NCBI GenBank assembly: GCA_012719195.1 | Contig: JAAYAV010000325.1 | Location: 1 to 11,293, forward strand | Length of the DNA: 11,293 nucleotides | Source: Anaerolineae bacterium | GTDB lineage: Bacteria > Chloroflexota > Anaerolineae > DRVO01 | Reading direction: 5' to 3' | Notes under the pieces: model-generated | Databases searched by the model: none | Told to the model about the DNA's origin: nothing | The model's input: the letters and a program-made list of their open reading frames with translations, nothing else | Part shown: positions 1-7,646 of the stretch, one piece after another | Layout: every line of letters starts with the position of its first letter | Position numbering within the stretch: the first letter of the stretch is position 1 | Made by a program: the position numbers and the translations under genes

Positions 1-1
1 G

Positions 2-667
2 GCCGCCTTCCGGCTGGGCCTGGAGATGGGCGCCCATGGACTGGAAACCGACCTGCGCTACACCCGTGACGGCGTGGTGGTGCTGATGCACGATGCCGCC
101 GTGGACCGCACTACCGACGGCCACGGTGAGGTGGCGGCGCTGACCTGGGAAGAGGTCCGTCGCCTGGACGCGGGCGGCTCGTTCGGGAGGGACTGGGCCG
201 GGGAGAGGGTACCGTCATTGAGCGAGTTCCTTGATGAGTTCGCATATCGCACGCATCTGGCGCTGGAGCTCAAGTCGGACGCACTTGAGGCGGTGGTCGC
301 CCGGGAGCTGCGTGCCCGGGGGCTAGGCGACTCGGTCACCGTCACCGCGTTCGAGTGGGGGCGGCTGGAGCGGATGCAGGTCGAGCTCCCCGCGGTGCGC
401 ACTGGCTACCTGGCCGCTGCCTCCGATGAGGCCGGCCTGCGCCGTCTAGTGGCGGCAGGGGTGCGACAGGCATGCCCGCGGGCCGACGCAATCACCGCCG
501 CCCTGGTGGAGCGGGCGCACGCTCTCGGCCTGGAGGTGCGGGCCTGGGGAGTGCGGAGCGATGAAGAGATGCTGCGGGCGTTGGACGCCGGCGTGGATGG
601 AATGACGGTCAACTGGCCGGACCGGCTGGCGGCCGAACTGCGTCGACGCGAGTCGTCGCTGGTCTAG
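2..667 (+). CDS. Glycerophosphodiester phosphodiesterase (GDPD) family, 5'-truncated
   Basis: The frame is open from base 2, so the gene starts upstream of the window; the ATG at 26 lies inside the conserved domain and is not the start. GDPD enzymes hydrolyse glycerophosphodiesters to glycerol-3-phosphate and an alcohol on a TIM barrel with a divalent metal. Visible here are the GLETDLRYTRDG block (metal-binding Glu and Asp), the LMHD motif with the second catalytic His, then DRTTDG, the LDAGGSF block, VPSLSEFL and LALELK. The C-terminal VRAWGV...GVDGMTVNWPDRL matches the last strands of the family barrel. The N-terminal HRG motif with the first catalytic His must lie upstream of base 1. No signal peptide can be judged. 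The stop lies one base from the stop of the convergent URO-D-like gene. Family assignment is firm; substrate is unknown. Confidence 0.93.
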   Translation, partial: AAFRLGLEMGAHGLETDLRYTRDGVVVLMHDAAVDRTTDGHGEVAALTWEEVRRLDAGGSFGRDWAGERVPSLSEFLDEFAYRTHLALELKSDALEAVVARELRARGLGDSVTVTAFEWGRLERMQVELPAVRTGYLAAASDEAGLRRLVAAGVRQACPRADAITAALVERAHALGLEVRAWGVRSDEEMLRALDAGVDGMTVNWPDRLAAELRRRESSLV

Positions 668-668
668 C

Positions 669-1757
669 CTAGGCGTCCCTCAGCGCCTCCTCGAGCATCG
701 CCAAGTAGTTGGGCACGGGGATGTAGCTGGGGATGGAGTTGCCCGAGCCGATGGCGAACCGGCCCGCCGGAGCGCAGGCGTCGATGAGGGCACGGGTGCG
801 AGCGCGCACGTCAGCCTCGGTACCGCGAGCTAAGATGTCCACGTCCACACCGCCGAGGGCGGCGACTCTATGTCCGTAGTCCGCGTGGAACTGCTCGGCG
901 GGGAGGATCGCGTCCTCGAAAGAGTGCTTCCCGTCGATGCCGACCGTGTCCAGTAGGTCTGGGAGGATGGCGGCCAGGTTCCCGCAGGAGTGGAGGAAGT
1001 AGAGGCGACCGTGCTCGTGGGCCAGGGCAGCGAAGCGGGTGTGCCAGGGGAGGGTGAGGCGGCGAAGGTCGGCGGGCGAGATCAGGGTAGACGTACGAAA
1101 GCCCATGTCGTCGCCGGGGAAGAGGGCGAAGACGCCGTCCAGGTCGAGCAGGGTGCGGTAGAAGCCAAGCATGAGTTCGCCCAGGCGATCGGCCGCGGCG
1201 GCAACCAGGTCGGGCTGGTCGTGCAGTGCCAGGCAGAGTCCCTCGTAGGAGAAGAGGTCAGACAGGTGTTCGTACACCCCGCCGCCGTGAGACACGATGA
1301 GGCCCATTCGCTCGGGAAGGTGCCGGTTGACGTACTCGAAGGGGCCGAAATCGAAGTCCTGCAGTCGGGGCCAGGCGTAGGTCTCGAAGTCGGCCCAACT
1401 GGCGATCACGCCCTCATGCTGGTTGGCCCAGCTGCGGTCGGCGTCCGATCCGGGAGCCGAGTCGGGTGCGGCTAGTCGGTGGCGTGGGAAGGGCAGCCCG
1501 ATCTCCAGCCGCACGAAGTCATAGCCTAGGCCGCGCCAGAAGGCGATGAAGTTGTCGAGATAGGCCGTCTGCGACGCTGGATCGCCCGGCTCGGCGTCCA
1601 CCCAGGTCCGGCCTAGCCCTTCGCTGACGATGGGGCGCATCAGTTGGCGATCCACCAGGTACTCGATCAGCGGCGGACGGCCGCCCCGATCGGCGCCGGT
1701 CACGAAGCGGCGGAAGCGCTCAACATCAGGACGGGGCCGGGCTATGGGTAGGCGCAT
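669..1757 (-). CDS. URO-D-fold protein (uroporphyrinogen decarboxylase/MtaA-CmuA superfamily), copy 1
   Basis: This 362-residue protein has the layout of the URO-D superfamily, which includes heme-pathway HemE and the cobalamin:CoM or corrinoid methyltransferases MtaA, MtbA and CmuA. Visible are FGPFEYVN (138-144), LFPGDDMGFRTS (212-223), LYFLHSCGN (252-260), LGGVDVDILARGT (301-313) and a C-terminal GSGNSIPSYIPVPNY block (337-351). The HSC segment (H256, C258) matches two of the three zinc ligands of the methyltransferase branch. The third, a Cys expected in the C-terminal loop, is replaced by GSGN. The HemE signature PVWxMRQAGR is absent, so this is not the heme enzyme. The ATG at 1757 is preceded by AGGGAG at six bases. 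It is a paralogue of the operon-encoded protein at 4305-5342. No corrinoid protein is nearby. Fold is confident; activity is unknown. Confidence 0.88.
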   Translation of the reverse strand: MRLPIARPRPDVERFRRFVTGADRGGRPPLIEYLVDRQLMRPIVSEGLGRTWVDAEPGDPASQTAYLDNFIAFWRGLGYDFVRLEIGLPFPRHRLAAPDSAPGSDADRSWANQHEGVIASWADFETYAWPRLQDFDFGPFEYVNRHLPERMGLIVSHGGGVYEHLSDLFSYEGLCLALHDQPDLVAAAADRLGELMLGFYRTLLDLDGVFALFPGDDMGFRTSTLISPADLRRLTLPWHTRFAALAHEHGRLYFLHSCGNLAAILPDLLDTVGIDGKHSFEDAILPAEQFHADYGHRVAALGGVDVDILARGTEADVRARTRALIDACAPAGRFAIGSGNSIPSYIPVPNYLAMLEEALRDA

Positions 1758-1802
1758 GGCGGTCTCCCTGGGGCGGCGTGGGGCCGACTGGACTTGATGG
1801 CG

Positions 1803-1832
1803 ATGTTAGTGTGCGGGTGGCAGGCCGGTCAA
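1803..1832 (-). promoter_or_regulatory. Candidate sigma-70-type promoter for the URO-D copy 1 gene
   Basis: Read on the minus strand there is TTGACC (1827-1832), an 18-base spacer and TAACAT (1803-1808). This would give a leader of about 40 bases before the ATG at 1757. The -35 box matches consensus in 5 of 6 positions, the -10 box in 4 of 6. Confidence 0.45.
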
Positions 1833-1837
1833 GAAGC

Positions 1838-1867
1838 TTGGAGTTCCGCTGCCTAAGCGTGTAGAGT
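1838..1867 (+). promoter_or_regulatory. Weak candidate promoter for the secreted cohesin-like protein
   Basis: TTGGAG (1838-1843), an 18-base spacer and TAGAGT (1862-1867) lie back to back with the divergent candidate promoter for the URO-D gene. Transcription would start near 1874. That is downstream of the ATG at 1870 and upstream of the ATG at 1942, which agrees with 1942 as the true start. The -35 match is poor. Confidence 0.3.
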
Positions 1868-1941
1868 GAATGGGGCTGAAGAACAGCGTCCGGTCCGGCG
1901 AGAGTCGGTCGAGGCGAGTTTTGGCTAGGGACGGAGCACGT

Positions 1942-3033
1942 ATGGATGTAGCCGCACGGCGGTATGCGATAATCGGGGTGGTGGCCCTCGCGTTGCTCTG
2001 CCTGGCGCCCGCGCTGCTGGCCGCCGAGCCGGCGAGCGCTCAGGGAGCGGCTATTCTGGCGGTGGAGCCGGCGGAGGTGCAGGTTCAGCCCGGCCAGGAG
2101 TTCGACCTGGATCTGGTCGCCTATGGCGTCACCGAGGCGTATGCGTTCGAGGTGCTTATCGTGTTTGAGCCGGGCTACCTCGAAATCGTCGACCAGGACC
2201 CGGTGATGTTGGGGGCCCAGGTGACCATAGACCCGGGTTTCCTCAGTCCCGACTTCCTTCTGCAGAACGAAGCCGACAACGCGCTCGGCACTCTTGAGGT
2301 GGCGTACAACCAGGTCCCGCCTTCTCCGGCGGCCACCGGGGACGGAAGGCTGCTGAGTATGCGGATGCGCGCCCTACAGGCAGGCACCGTGTATGTGAAG
2401 TTGGACGACGTCCTGATGGCGCGCGAGGACTCCAGCCGCATGCTCGTCGGTAGCCGCTCGGCCGAGGTTCTCATCGGCGACGCCCCGGTCGAATCGACGC
2501 CAACGGAGACGGCCAGCCCCACGCCAGAGGCTACCTTCACCCCCGTTCCCTCGGATACGCCCGCCCTTCCGACGGAGACGCCGACCCTGCCTGTCGAGAC
2601 TCCCACTTCTGCGTCCACGTTCACGCCGGTCCCCCAGACTGCCACGCCTACGATGGGACCCTCCGTGACACCGGGGGTGGAGACGCCCGAGTTGATGGCG
2701 ACTCCCGCAGAGAGCACTTTCGAATCACCGTTGGCGACGCCGACCGGCCTTGCCGAGGAGGGGACCTTTGTGTCGCCGCTGGCCACGCCAACGGCGCCTG
2801 CGAGCCCGGAGGCGGAGCCGTCCGCTACTGCTACGCGGGAGGTCACGGCCACGCCCGCGCCGGAAGCATCGCCGCCGGTGACACCCACCGCGGCGCGGAC
2901 GGACCCGGCGGCGGAGGAGGTGCAGCGGAACACCTACCAGTCGCTGGCCTTCATAGCGGTGGTGGTGGGGATCATCATAGTGAGTTACGCCCTATTCGTG
3001 GTGTTGCCGCGAGGGAGGAAGGGGCGCGCGTAG
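1942..3033 (+). CDS. Secreted, C-terminally membrane-anchored protein with cohesin-like domain and Pro/Thr-rich linker
   Basis: The 363-residue product starts with a clear signal peptide: MDVAARRYAII, a hydrophobic core, then PASA|Q with likely cleavage after residue 33. Residues about 35-180 look like a cohesin-type beta-sandwich: VEPAEVQVQPGQEFDLDL, the AFEVLIVFEPGYLEIVD core, a GTLEVAYNQ strand, and a GDGRLLSMRMRAL strand leading to a carbohydrate-binding-like end. Residues about 181-330 are a Pro/Thr/Ser linker, probably a cell-wall or surface spacer. Residues 335-355 form a transmembrane helix followed by PRGRKGRA as a stop-transfer signal. There is no LPXTG motif. The frame extends to an ATG at 1870, but GGAG at 1933-1936, five bases before 1942, plus the standard signal peptide support 1942. 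Such linkers are common in Chloroflexota surface proteins. Binding partner is unknown, and no dockerin gene is in the window. Confidence 0.82.
   Translation: MDVAARRYAIIGVVALALLCLAPALLAAEPASAQGAAILAVEPAEVQVQPGQEFDLDLVAYGVTEAYAFEVLIVFEPGYLEIVDQDPVMLGAQVTIDPGFLSPDFLLQNEADNALGTLEVAYNQVPPSPAATGDGRLLSMRMRALQAGTVYVKLDDVLMAREDSSRMLVGSRSAEVLIGDAPVESTPTETASPTPEATFTPVPSDTPALPTETPTLPVETPTSASTFTPVPQTATPTMGPSVTPGVETPELMATPAESTFESPLATPTGLAEEGTFVSPLATPTAPASPEAEPSATATREVTATPAPEASPPVTPTAARTDPAAEEVQRNTYQSLAFIAVVVGIIIVSYALFVVLPRGRKGRA
2713..2793 (+). repeat. Tandem TF-x-SPLATPT linker repeat
   Basis: Two 11-codon units, STFESPLATPT (2713-2745) and GTFVSPLATPT (2761-2793), lie 48 bases apart inside the Pro/Thr linker. 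The proteins match at 9 of 11 residues while several codons differ (ttg/ctg, gcg/gcc, ccg/cca). Conservation is therefore at protein level, not recent DNA duplication. Confidence 0.7.
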
Positions 3034-3060
3034 CCGGCGGTTCGCGCGTGGTGGAGGTGT

Positions 3061-3088
3061 GGAGGCGCGCCCACCTGGGCGCGCCTCC
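3061..3088. terminator. GC-rich hairpin, likely bidirectional terminator
   Basis: GGAGGCGCGCCC (3061-3072), loop ACCT, GGGCGCGCCTCC (3077-3088) form a perfect 12-bp stem. The hairpin sits between the stop of the secreted protein (3033, +) and the stop of the convergent oxidoreductase gene (3113, -). On the plus strand it is followed by GGGTTTCTC, only a weak T tract. On the minus strand there is no T tract. The position favours a shared transcription end for both units, perhaps a hairpin-only or 3'-end-stabilising type. Confidence 0.72.
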
Positions 3089-3112
3089 GGGTTTCTCGGG
3101 GTCGCGACGCTG

Positions 3113-4276
<1,164 letters not shown>

Positions 4277-4304
4277 GTTCTACCTCCTCGTCTGTGAGGT
4301 GGAT

Positions 4305-5342
4305 CTACACCCGGATGGGGTACGTTCCGCTGCGGATAGTCTCTTCCAGGAGTGCGCGGTAGTTTTCTGGGTTGACATAATAGGCAATGGTGTTGCTGGA
4401 GCCGAGGCAGTACCCGCCGCCGGGCGCCACCTCGCGAAGCAGCCTCCGTACCTCGGCGCGCACCTGCTCAGTCGTGCCCCGGGCCAGCAGATCAACCTCG
4501 ACGTTTCCGATGAGAGCCAGCTGATCGCCGTAACGCCGCTTGACCTCGCGGATGTCCATGGCAGCGGGCTCGATGGGCTGGAGAGCATTGATGCCGCAGC
4601 CGATGAGATCCTCCATCACCTCCCACAGTACACCGTCGGTGTGATAAATGTACGGCAGGCCGCGCTGGGAGCAGAGGTCACCGATTTTCCTCATCCAAGG
4701 GAACAGGTAGCGGCGGTAGAAGTCGGGCGTCACCATGAGGCCGGTGGCGTAGGCGATGTCGTCGCTGTACCAGAGGGCGCCCACGGCATCGTAGTCCGCC
4801 ATGGTGCGGAAGATGCCGTACACCAGTTCCCCCAGCTGCTCCATAGCGTAGGCGACCAGATCCTCCTGCTCGTACATGGCGTAGCAGAAGGGAGTGAAGC
4901 CCATCATCTGCCAGGCGGTGGTGAAGATGTCACCGAACCGGGCCACCACGCCCATACCGTCGGGCAGGAGGCTGCCGACCTCATCGAAGGGGCCGAAGTC
5001 GACCTGGTCGAGGGTGGGAACAGGGTGGCGCTCGAGGTCGGCCCAGCCGGCGATGACGCCGCTGCCTTCGCGTCCCCAGCTGCGCTCGTAGCGAGCGGCG
5101 CCGTCCTGGACGAGTTCGCCTTCCCAGTAGGAGAAGGAGAAGCGCGGCGGCAGGCCGATGTAATCGTAGCCGGCGCGGTACCAGAACTCCACGTCATCGG
5201 CGACGGAGACGACGGGCCGGCCCAGGTATGCCTCCTTGGCCTCCGCGTCCACAAGCAGTTCGCAGAGGGGGACGCGGTCGGGCTCTTTCCGTCGCAGCGC
5301 CCTGGTGAGTCTCTCGAAGTCTGGTGCGGGAGTGTACTCCAC
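4305..5342 (-). CDS. URO-D-fold protein (MtaA/CmuA-like superfamily), copy 2, operon-encoded
   Basis: This 345-residue protein belongs to the URO-D superfamily and is paralogous to the gene at 669-1757. Shared blocks include GVIAxWADLE, VDFGPFDEV, the LARGTxxxVRA segment and the C-terminal GSSNTIAYYVNPENYRALLEE block (about 314-334). At the usual zinc-binding HxC position it has HTDG (H234, D236), so the Cys is replaced by Asp. C312 lies in the C-terminal YCLGSSN loop where methyltransferases often have a Cys. The HemE signature is missing. The ATG at 5342 follows a G-rich AGGGGGG site about nine bases upstream. It lies 35 bases after the VOC gene and 28 before the oxidoreductase gene, firmly within the operon. 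A role in methyl, carboxyl or lyase chemistry on the pathway substrate is possible, but nothing here fixes it. Confidence 0.88.
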   Translation of the reverse strand: MEYTPAPDFERLTRALRRKEPDRVPLCELLVDAEAKEAYLGRPVVSVADDVEFWYRAGYDYIGLPPRFSFSYWEGELVQDGAARYERSWGREGSGVIAGWADLERHPVPTLDQVDFGPFDEVGSLLPDGMGVVARFGDIFTTAWQMMGFTPFCYAMYEQEDLVAYAMEQLGELVYGIFRTMADYDAVGALWYSDDIAYATGLMVTPDFYRRYLFPWMRKIGDLCSQRGLPYIYHTDGVLWEVMEDLIGCGINALQPIEPAAMDIREVKRRYGDQLALIGNVEVDLLARGTTEQVRAEVRRLLREVAPGGGYCLGSSNTIAYYVNPENYRALLEETIRSGTYPIRV

Positions 5343-5377
5343 GTCTTGCGCCCCCCTAATGGATGCTGATCGATTGC

Positions 5378-5767
5378 CTAGGCGAGGCCCATGGCCTCGG
5401 GAGTGGCCTGGAAGAACTCCAGGATGTTGCCGTCCGGATCGCGGAAGAAGGCGTTCCAGAGACCGGGACGAGCTTCGCGAGCAGGGGCGTAGAACTCGAT
5501 GCCCCTGGCCTTGAACTCCTCATATGTCTTCACAACGTCGTCAACCTCGAAGGCGATGTGGAGCATTCCCTTGCAGCCTTCGGCCTGGGCTTGGGTAGCT
5601 TCCGGGTTGTTGATGAACTCCAGCCGGGTGCCGCCGATGTCGACGAAGACGATGTTGTCTCCCAGGGCGCCGTCGGTGGGGAATCCCAGGACTTCGGTGT
5701 AGAAGCCCACCAGGCGCTTGATGTCGGGAGTGGCGACGGCAATGTGATGCGACTTAAGGATGGCCAT
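5378..5767 (-). CDS. VOC-fold metalloprotein (glyoxalase/dioxygenase superfamily)
   Basis: The 129-residue product is a single vicinal-oxygen-chelate module pair. The expected four metal ligands are visible: H8 (SHHIAV), E50 (TRLEFIN), H70 (MLHIAFEV) and E117 (GNILEFFQ). DPDGNILEF is the classic C-terminal VOC motif. The intact ligand set fits an isomerase, glyoxalase or epimerase more than a bare binding protein. The ATG at 5767 is chosen because GAGGAG lies six bases upstream; the frame also extends to a TTG at 5785 with no good site. The ribosome site overlaps the stop codon of the upstream isomerase gene, so the two are probably translationally coupled. Within the sugar operon it may handle a keto- or enediol-type intermediate (inference). 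Substrate is unknown. Confidence 0.9.
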   Translation of the reverse strand: MAILKSHHIAVATPDIKRLVGFYTEVLGFPTDGALGDNIVFVDIGGTRLEFINNPEATQAQAEGCKGMLHIAFEVDDVVKTYEEFKARGIEFYAPAREARPGLWNAFFRDPDGNILEFFQATPEAMGLA

Positions 5768-5773
5768 TCGTGT

Positions 5774-5780
5774 CTCCTCA
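5774..5780 (-). promoter_or_regulatory. Ribosome binding site overlapping the upstream stop codon
   Basis: On the minus strand the TGA stop of the isomerase gene (5780-5778) reads into GAGGAG (5779-5774), six bases before the ATG at 5767. The overlap suggests termination-reinitiation coupling of the isomerase and VOC proteins, and it decides the VOC start. Confidence 0.75.
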
Positions 5781-6680
5781 GGCAACGTAGGTGGAGAGGT
5801 ACTTCTTCGCCAGGATCAGGCCCTGCTTCACCTTCTCCTCTGTGCCACTCCAGACCGGGTCCTCGTGCTCGGTGCTGAGGGGGCCGTCGTAGCCGTGCTC
5901 GGACAGCGTCGATATGAAGCGAGGCCAGTCCACCTCGCCCATGCCGGGAATGCGGTAGCGGAAGAAGCGCTGCCGCGGCATGAACATGCCGGCGCGAGCG
6001 ACCACGTCGTCCAGAATCTCCGTGTCCTTGGTATGGACGTGGAAGATGCGCTCGCTGAAGTCCTTGACGGCCTGGATGTAGTCGATCCCCATCATGTACA
6101 GGTGGCTGGGATCGAAGTTGAGGCCGAAGTTGTCCACCGGTAGGGCGTCAAACATCTGCTCCCAGACGACGGGGGACATGAAGATGTTGCCGATAAGCCC
6201 TTCAACCTGGGCGCCGAAGCCGGGCCAGTTCTCGATCCCGATGCGGACGTCGCGATCGGCGGCATAGCTGAGGATGTTGCGGAAGACAGGCACCGCCTCC
6301 TCGATGTTCTCCTGCAGCGAGGTCAGGTGGTTGCGGCCCACGAAGGCGCTGACCTCACGGACCCCCAGCCGGTGAGCGGCATCGATGACCTGGCGGAGGT
6401 GGGCCTGGATGCGCTCTCGCTGGGCCGGGTCGGCGGCCAGGTTGTTCTCGCAGCAGGTGAGGCAGGAGATCTCGATGCCGTTGTCGGCGCAGAGGGACAG
6501 GAGGGCGTCGGCCTTTGCCTGGGTGAGGTTCTCCACGTCCAGGACGTTCTCCGCGGGCCGGCCGGGTGAGATGGTGGTGGAGGTTAGCTCGAGCGTCTGG
6601 AACCCGTTGGCGCCGGACCACCGCACGATGTCTTCCAGCGGTACTCCTCGCAGGCAGGCGGTGAGAAAACCGATCTTCAT
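5778..6680 (-). CDS. Sugar phosphate isomerase/epimerase-family TIM barrel (AP_endonuc_2 fold)
   Basis: The 300-residue protein belongs to the xylose isomerase-like TIM-barrel family that includes tagatose/psicose 3-epimerases, inosose dehydratase IolE and lyases acting on 3-keto-glycosides. The metal site is complete: E150 (GIENWPG), D190 and H193 (NFDPSHL), H214/H216 (FHVHTKD) and E271 (STEHED). IPGMGEVDWPRF (244-255) is the usual GxGxxDW segment before the last strands. I chose the ATG at 6680, with AAGGAG at 6689-6694 eight bases upstream, rather than an in-frame GTG at 6689 that overlaps this site. It begins 16 bases after the ribokinase gene. A Gfo/Idh/MocA enzyme plus this fold recurs in pathways that oxidise a glycoside at C3 and then cleave or isomerise it, which fits here as an inference. 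Confidence 0.92.
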   Translation of the reverse strand: MKIGFLTACLRGVPLEDIVRWSGANGFQTLELTSTTISPGRPAENVLDVENLTQAKADALLSLCADNGIEISCLTCCENNLAADPAQRERIQAHLRQVIDAAHRLGVREVSAFVGRNHLTSLQENIEEAVPVFRNILSYAADRDVRIGIENWPGFGAQVEGLIGNIFMSPVVWEQMFDALPVDNFGLNFDPSHLYMMGIDYIQAVKDFSERIFHVHTKDTEILDDVVARAGMFMPRQRFFRYRIPGMGEVDWPRFISTLSEHGYDGPLSTEHEDPVWSGTEEKVKQGLILAKKYLSTYVA

Positions 6681-6696
6681 ATGGTGCACTCCTTGG

Positions 6697-7644
6697 CTAG
6701 ATATTGGCGGCCGCGTCCAGGCTGGGGCCGACGCGTCTCACCAGTTCAGCGACCGACTCACGGTCGGGGAGCGAAGTCTGCGCGCCCAGGCTGGTGACGG
6801 CCAGCGCACCGGCGCAGTTGGCGAACACCAAGGCCGGCCGGAGGGAGAGGCCCTCCAGCAGAGCTGCGATCAGGCCGCCTATGAAGGCATCGCCGGCGGC
6901 GGTCGTATCCACCACCGACACCTCTGGTGCGGCCACGAGACCGGACTCCGAGGCGGTGGTGTAGACGCAGCCGGCAGCGCCCAGGGTTACGATGACGCAA
7001 CCGGCACCGCGCTCCCGCAGCATCCGTGCGGCCGCGATGGCGGTGCCGCTATCAGTGGGGCGAACGCCGGCGAGTGACTCCGTCTCCTGCTCATTGACCA
7101 CCAGGTAGTCAACCCGGTAGGCGTCGGCGGGAAGGTCGGGCAGCGCGGGAGCAGCGTTCAGGACGGTGGTACAGCCGGCAGCGCGAGCCTGGGCGATGGC
7201 GGCTGTGACGACCGGGAGCGGCACCTCGCACTGTAGGCCGACCACCCCGGCCCCGGCGAACGCATCCCGACGTTCTTCGACGTGGGCCGGGACGAGGGCG
7301 TGATTGGCCCCGGAGGCGACGACGATGGTGTTCTCCCCGGCTCCGTCCACCAGGACCATGGCTACGCCGGTGGCCTGGCCGACCATACGGCCGACGAGGG
7401 TGGTGTCCACCCCTTGGCGCTGCAGGTTGTCCAGGGCGGCGGTGCCGAAGTCGTCATCACCGACGGCACCGATGAGGGCGGTGGACGGTCCCAGGCGGGC
7501 GACGGCGGCGGCCTGGTTCGCGCCTTTCCCCCCGGGCACGACGCTGAAGCTGCCCCCAACGACCGTCTCCCCCGGCCGGGGCAGGCTCTGGGTGCGCATC
7601 ACCAGGTCCATATTGATGCTGCCGACGACGAGGGCCCGGCTCAT
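6697..7644 (-). CDS. rbsK: Ribokinase (PfkB family)
   Basis: The 315-residue protein has the ribokinase layout and length. VGSINMDLV (7-15) is the N-terminal substrate segment, PGGKGANQA (37-45) is PfkB motif 1, NEQETESLAGV is the NxxE segment, and DTTAAGDAF (246-254) is motif 2 with catalytic base D252. DTTAAGD is the variant typical of ribokinase rather than fructokinase. It phosphorylates D-ribose, or a similar pentose, to the 5-phosphate in the cytosol. The frame continues upstream to 7767 inside the preceding gene, but the ATG at 7644 is preceded by GAAGGA and gives the standard N-terminus. The start lies only two bases after the stop of the ADP-ribosylglycohydrolase-like gene, suggesting coupled translation. 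It is the second operon gene. Other sugar or nucleoside specificity cannot be excluded. Confidence 0.9.
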   Translation of the reverse strand: MSRALVVGSINMDLVMRTQSLPRPGETVVGGSFSVVPGGKGANQAAAVARLGPSTALIGAVGDDDFGTAALDNLQRQGVDTTLVGRMVGQATGVAMVLVDGAGENTIVVASGANHALVPAHVEERRDAFAGAGVVGLQCEVPLPVVTAAIAQARAAGCTTVLNAAPALPDLPADAYRVDYLVVNEQETESLAGVRPTDSGTAIAAARMLRERGAGCVIVTLGAAGCVYTTASESGLVAAPEVSVVDTTAAGDAFIGGLIAALLEGLSLRPALVFANCAGALAVTSLGAQTSLPDRESVAELVRRVGPSLDAAANI

Positions 7645-7646
7645 AG

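Noticed and set aside
671..688. Inverted repeat AGGCG...CGCCT after the GDPD stop
   Set aside because: A five-base stem inside the convergent coding region without a T tract; likely chance in GC-rich DNA.
1870..1941. Upstream in-frame ATG that would lengthen the secreted protein by 24 residues
   Set aside because: It has no good ribosome site, places Arg-rich sequence before the signal peptide and lies upstream of the expected transcription start; 1942 fits better.
2482..2930. Repetitive Pro/Thr-coding tract considered as a DNA repeat or CRISPR-like array
   Set aside because: There is no regular repeat-spacer unit. The pattern is protein low complexity with variable codons in one open frame.
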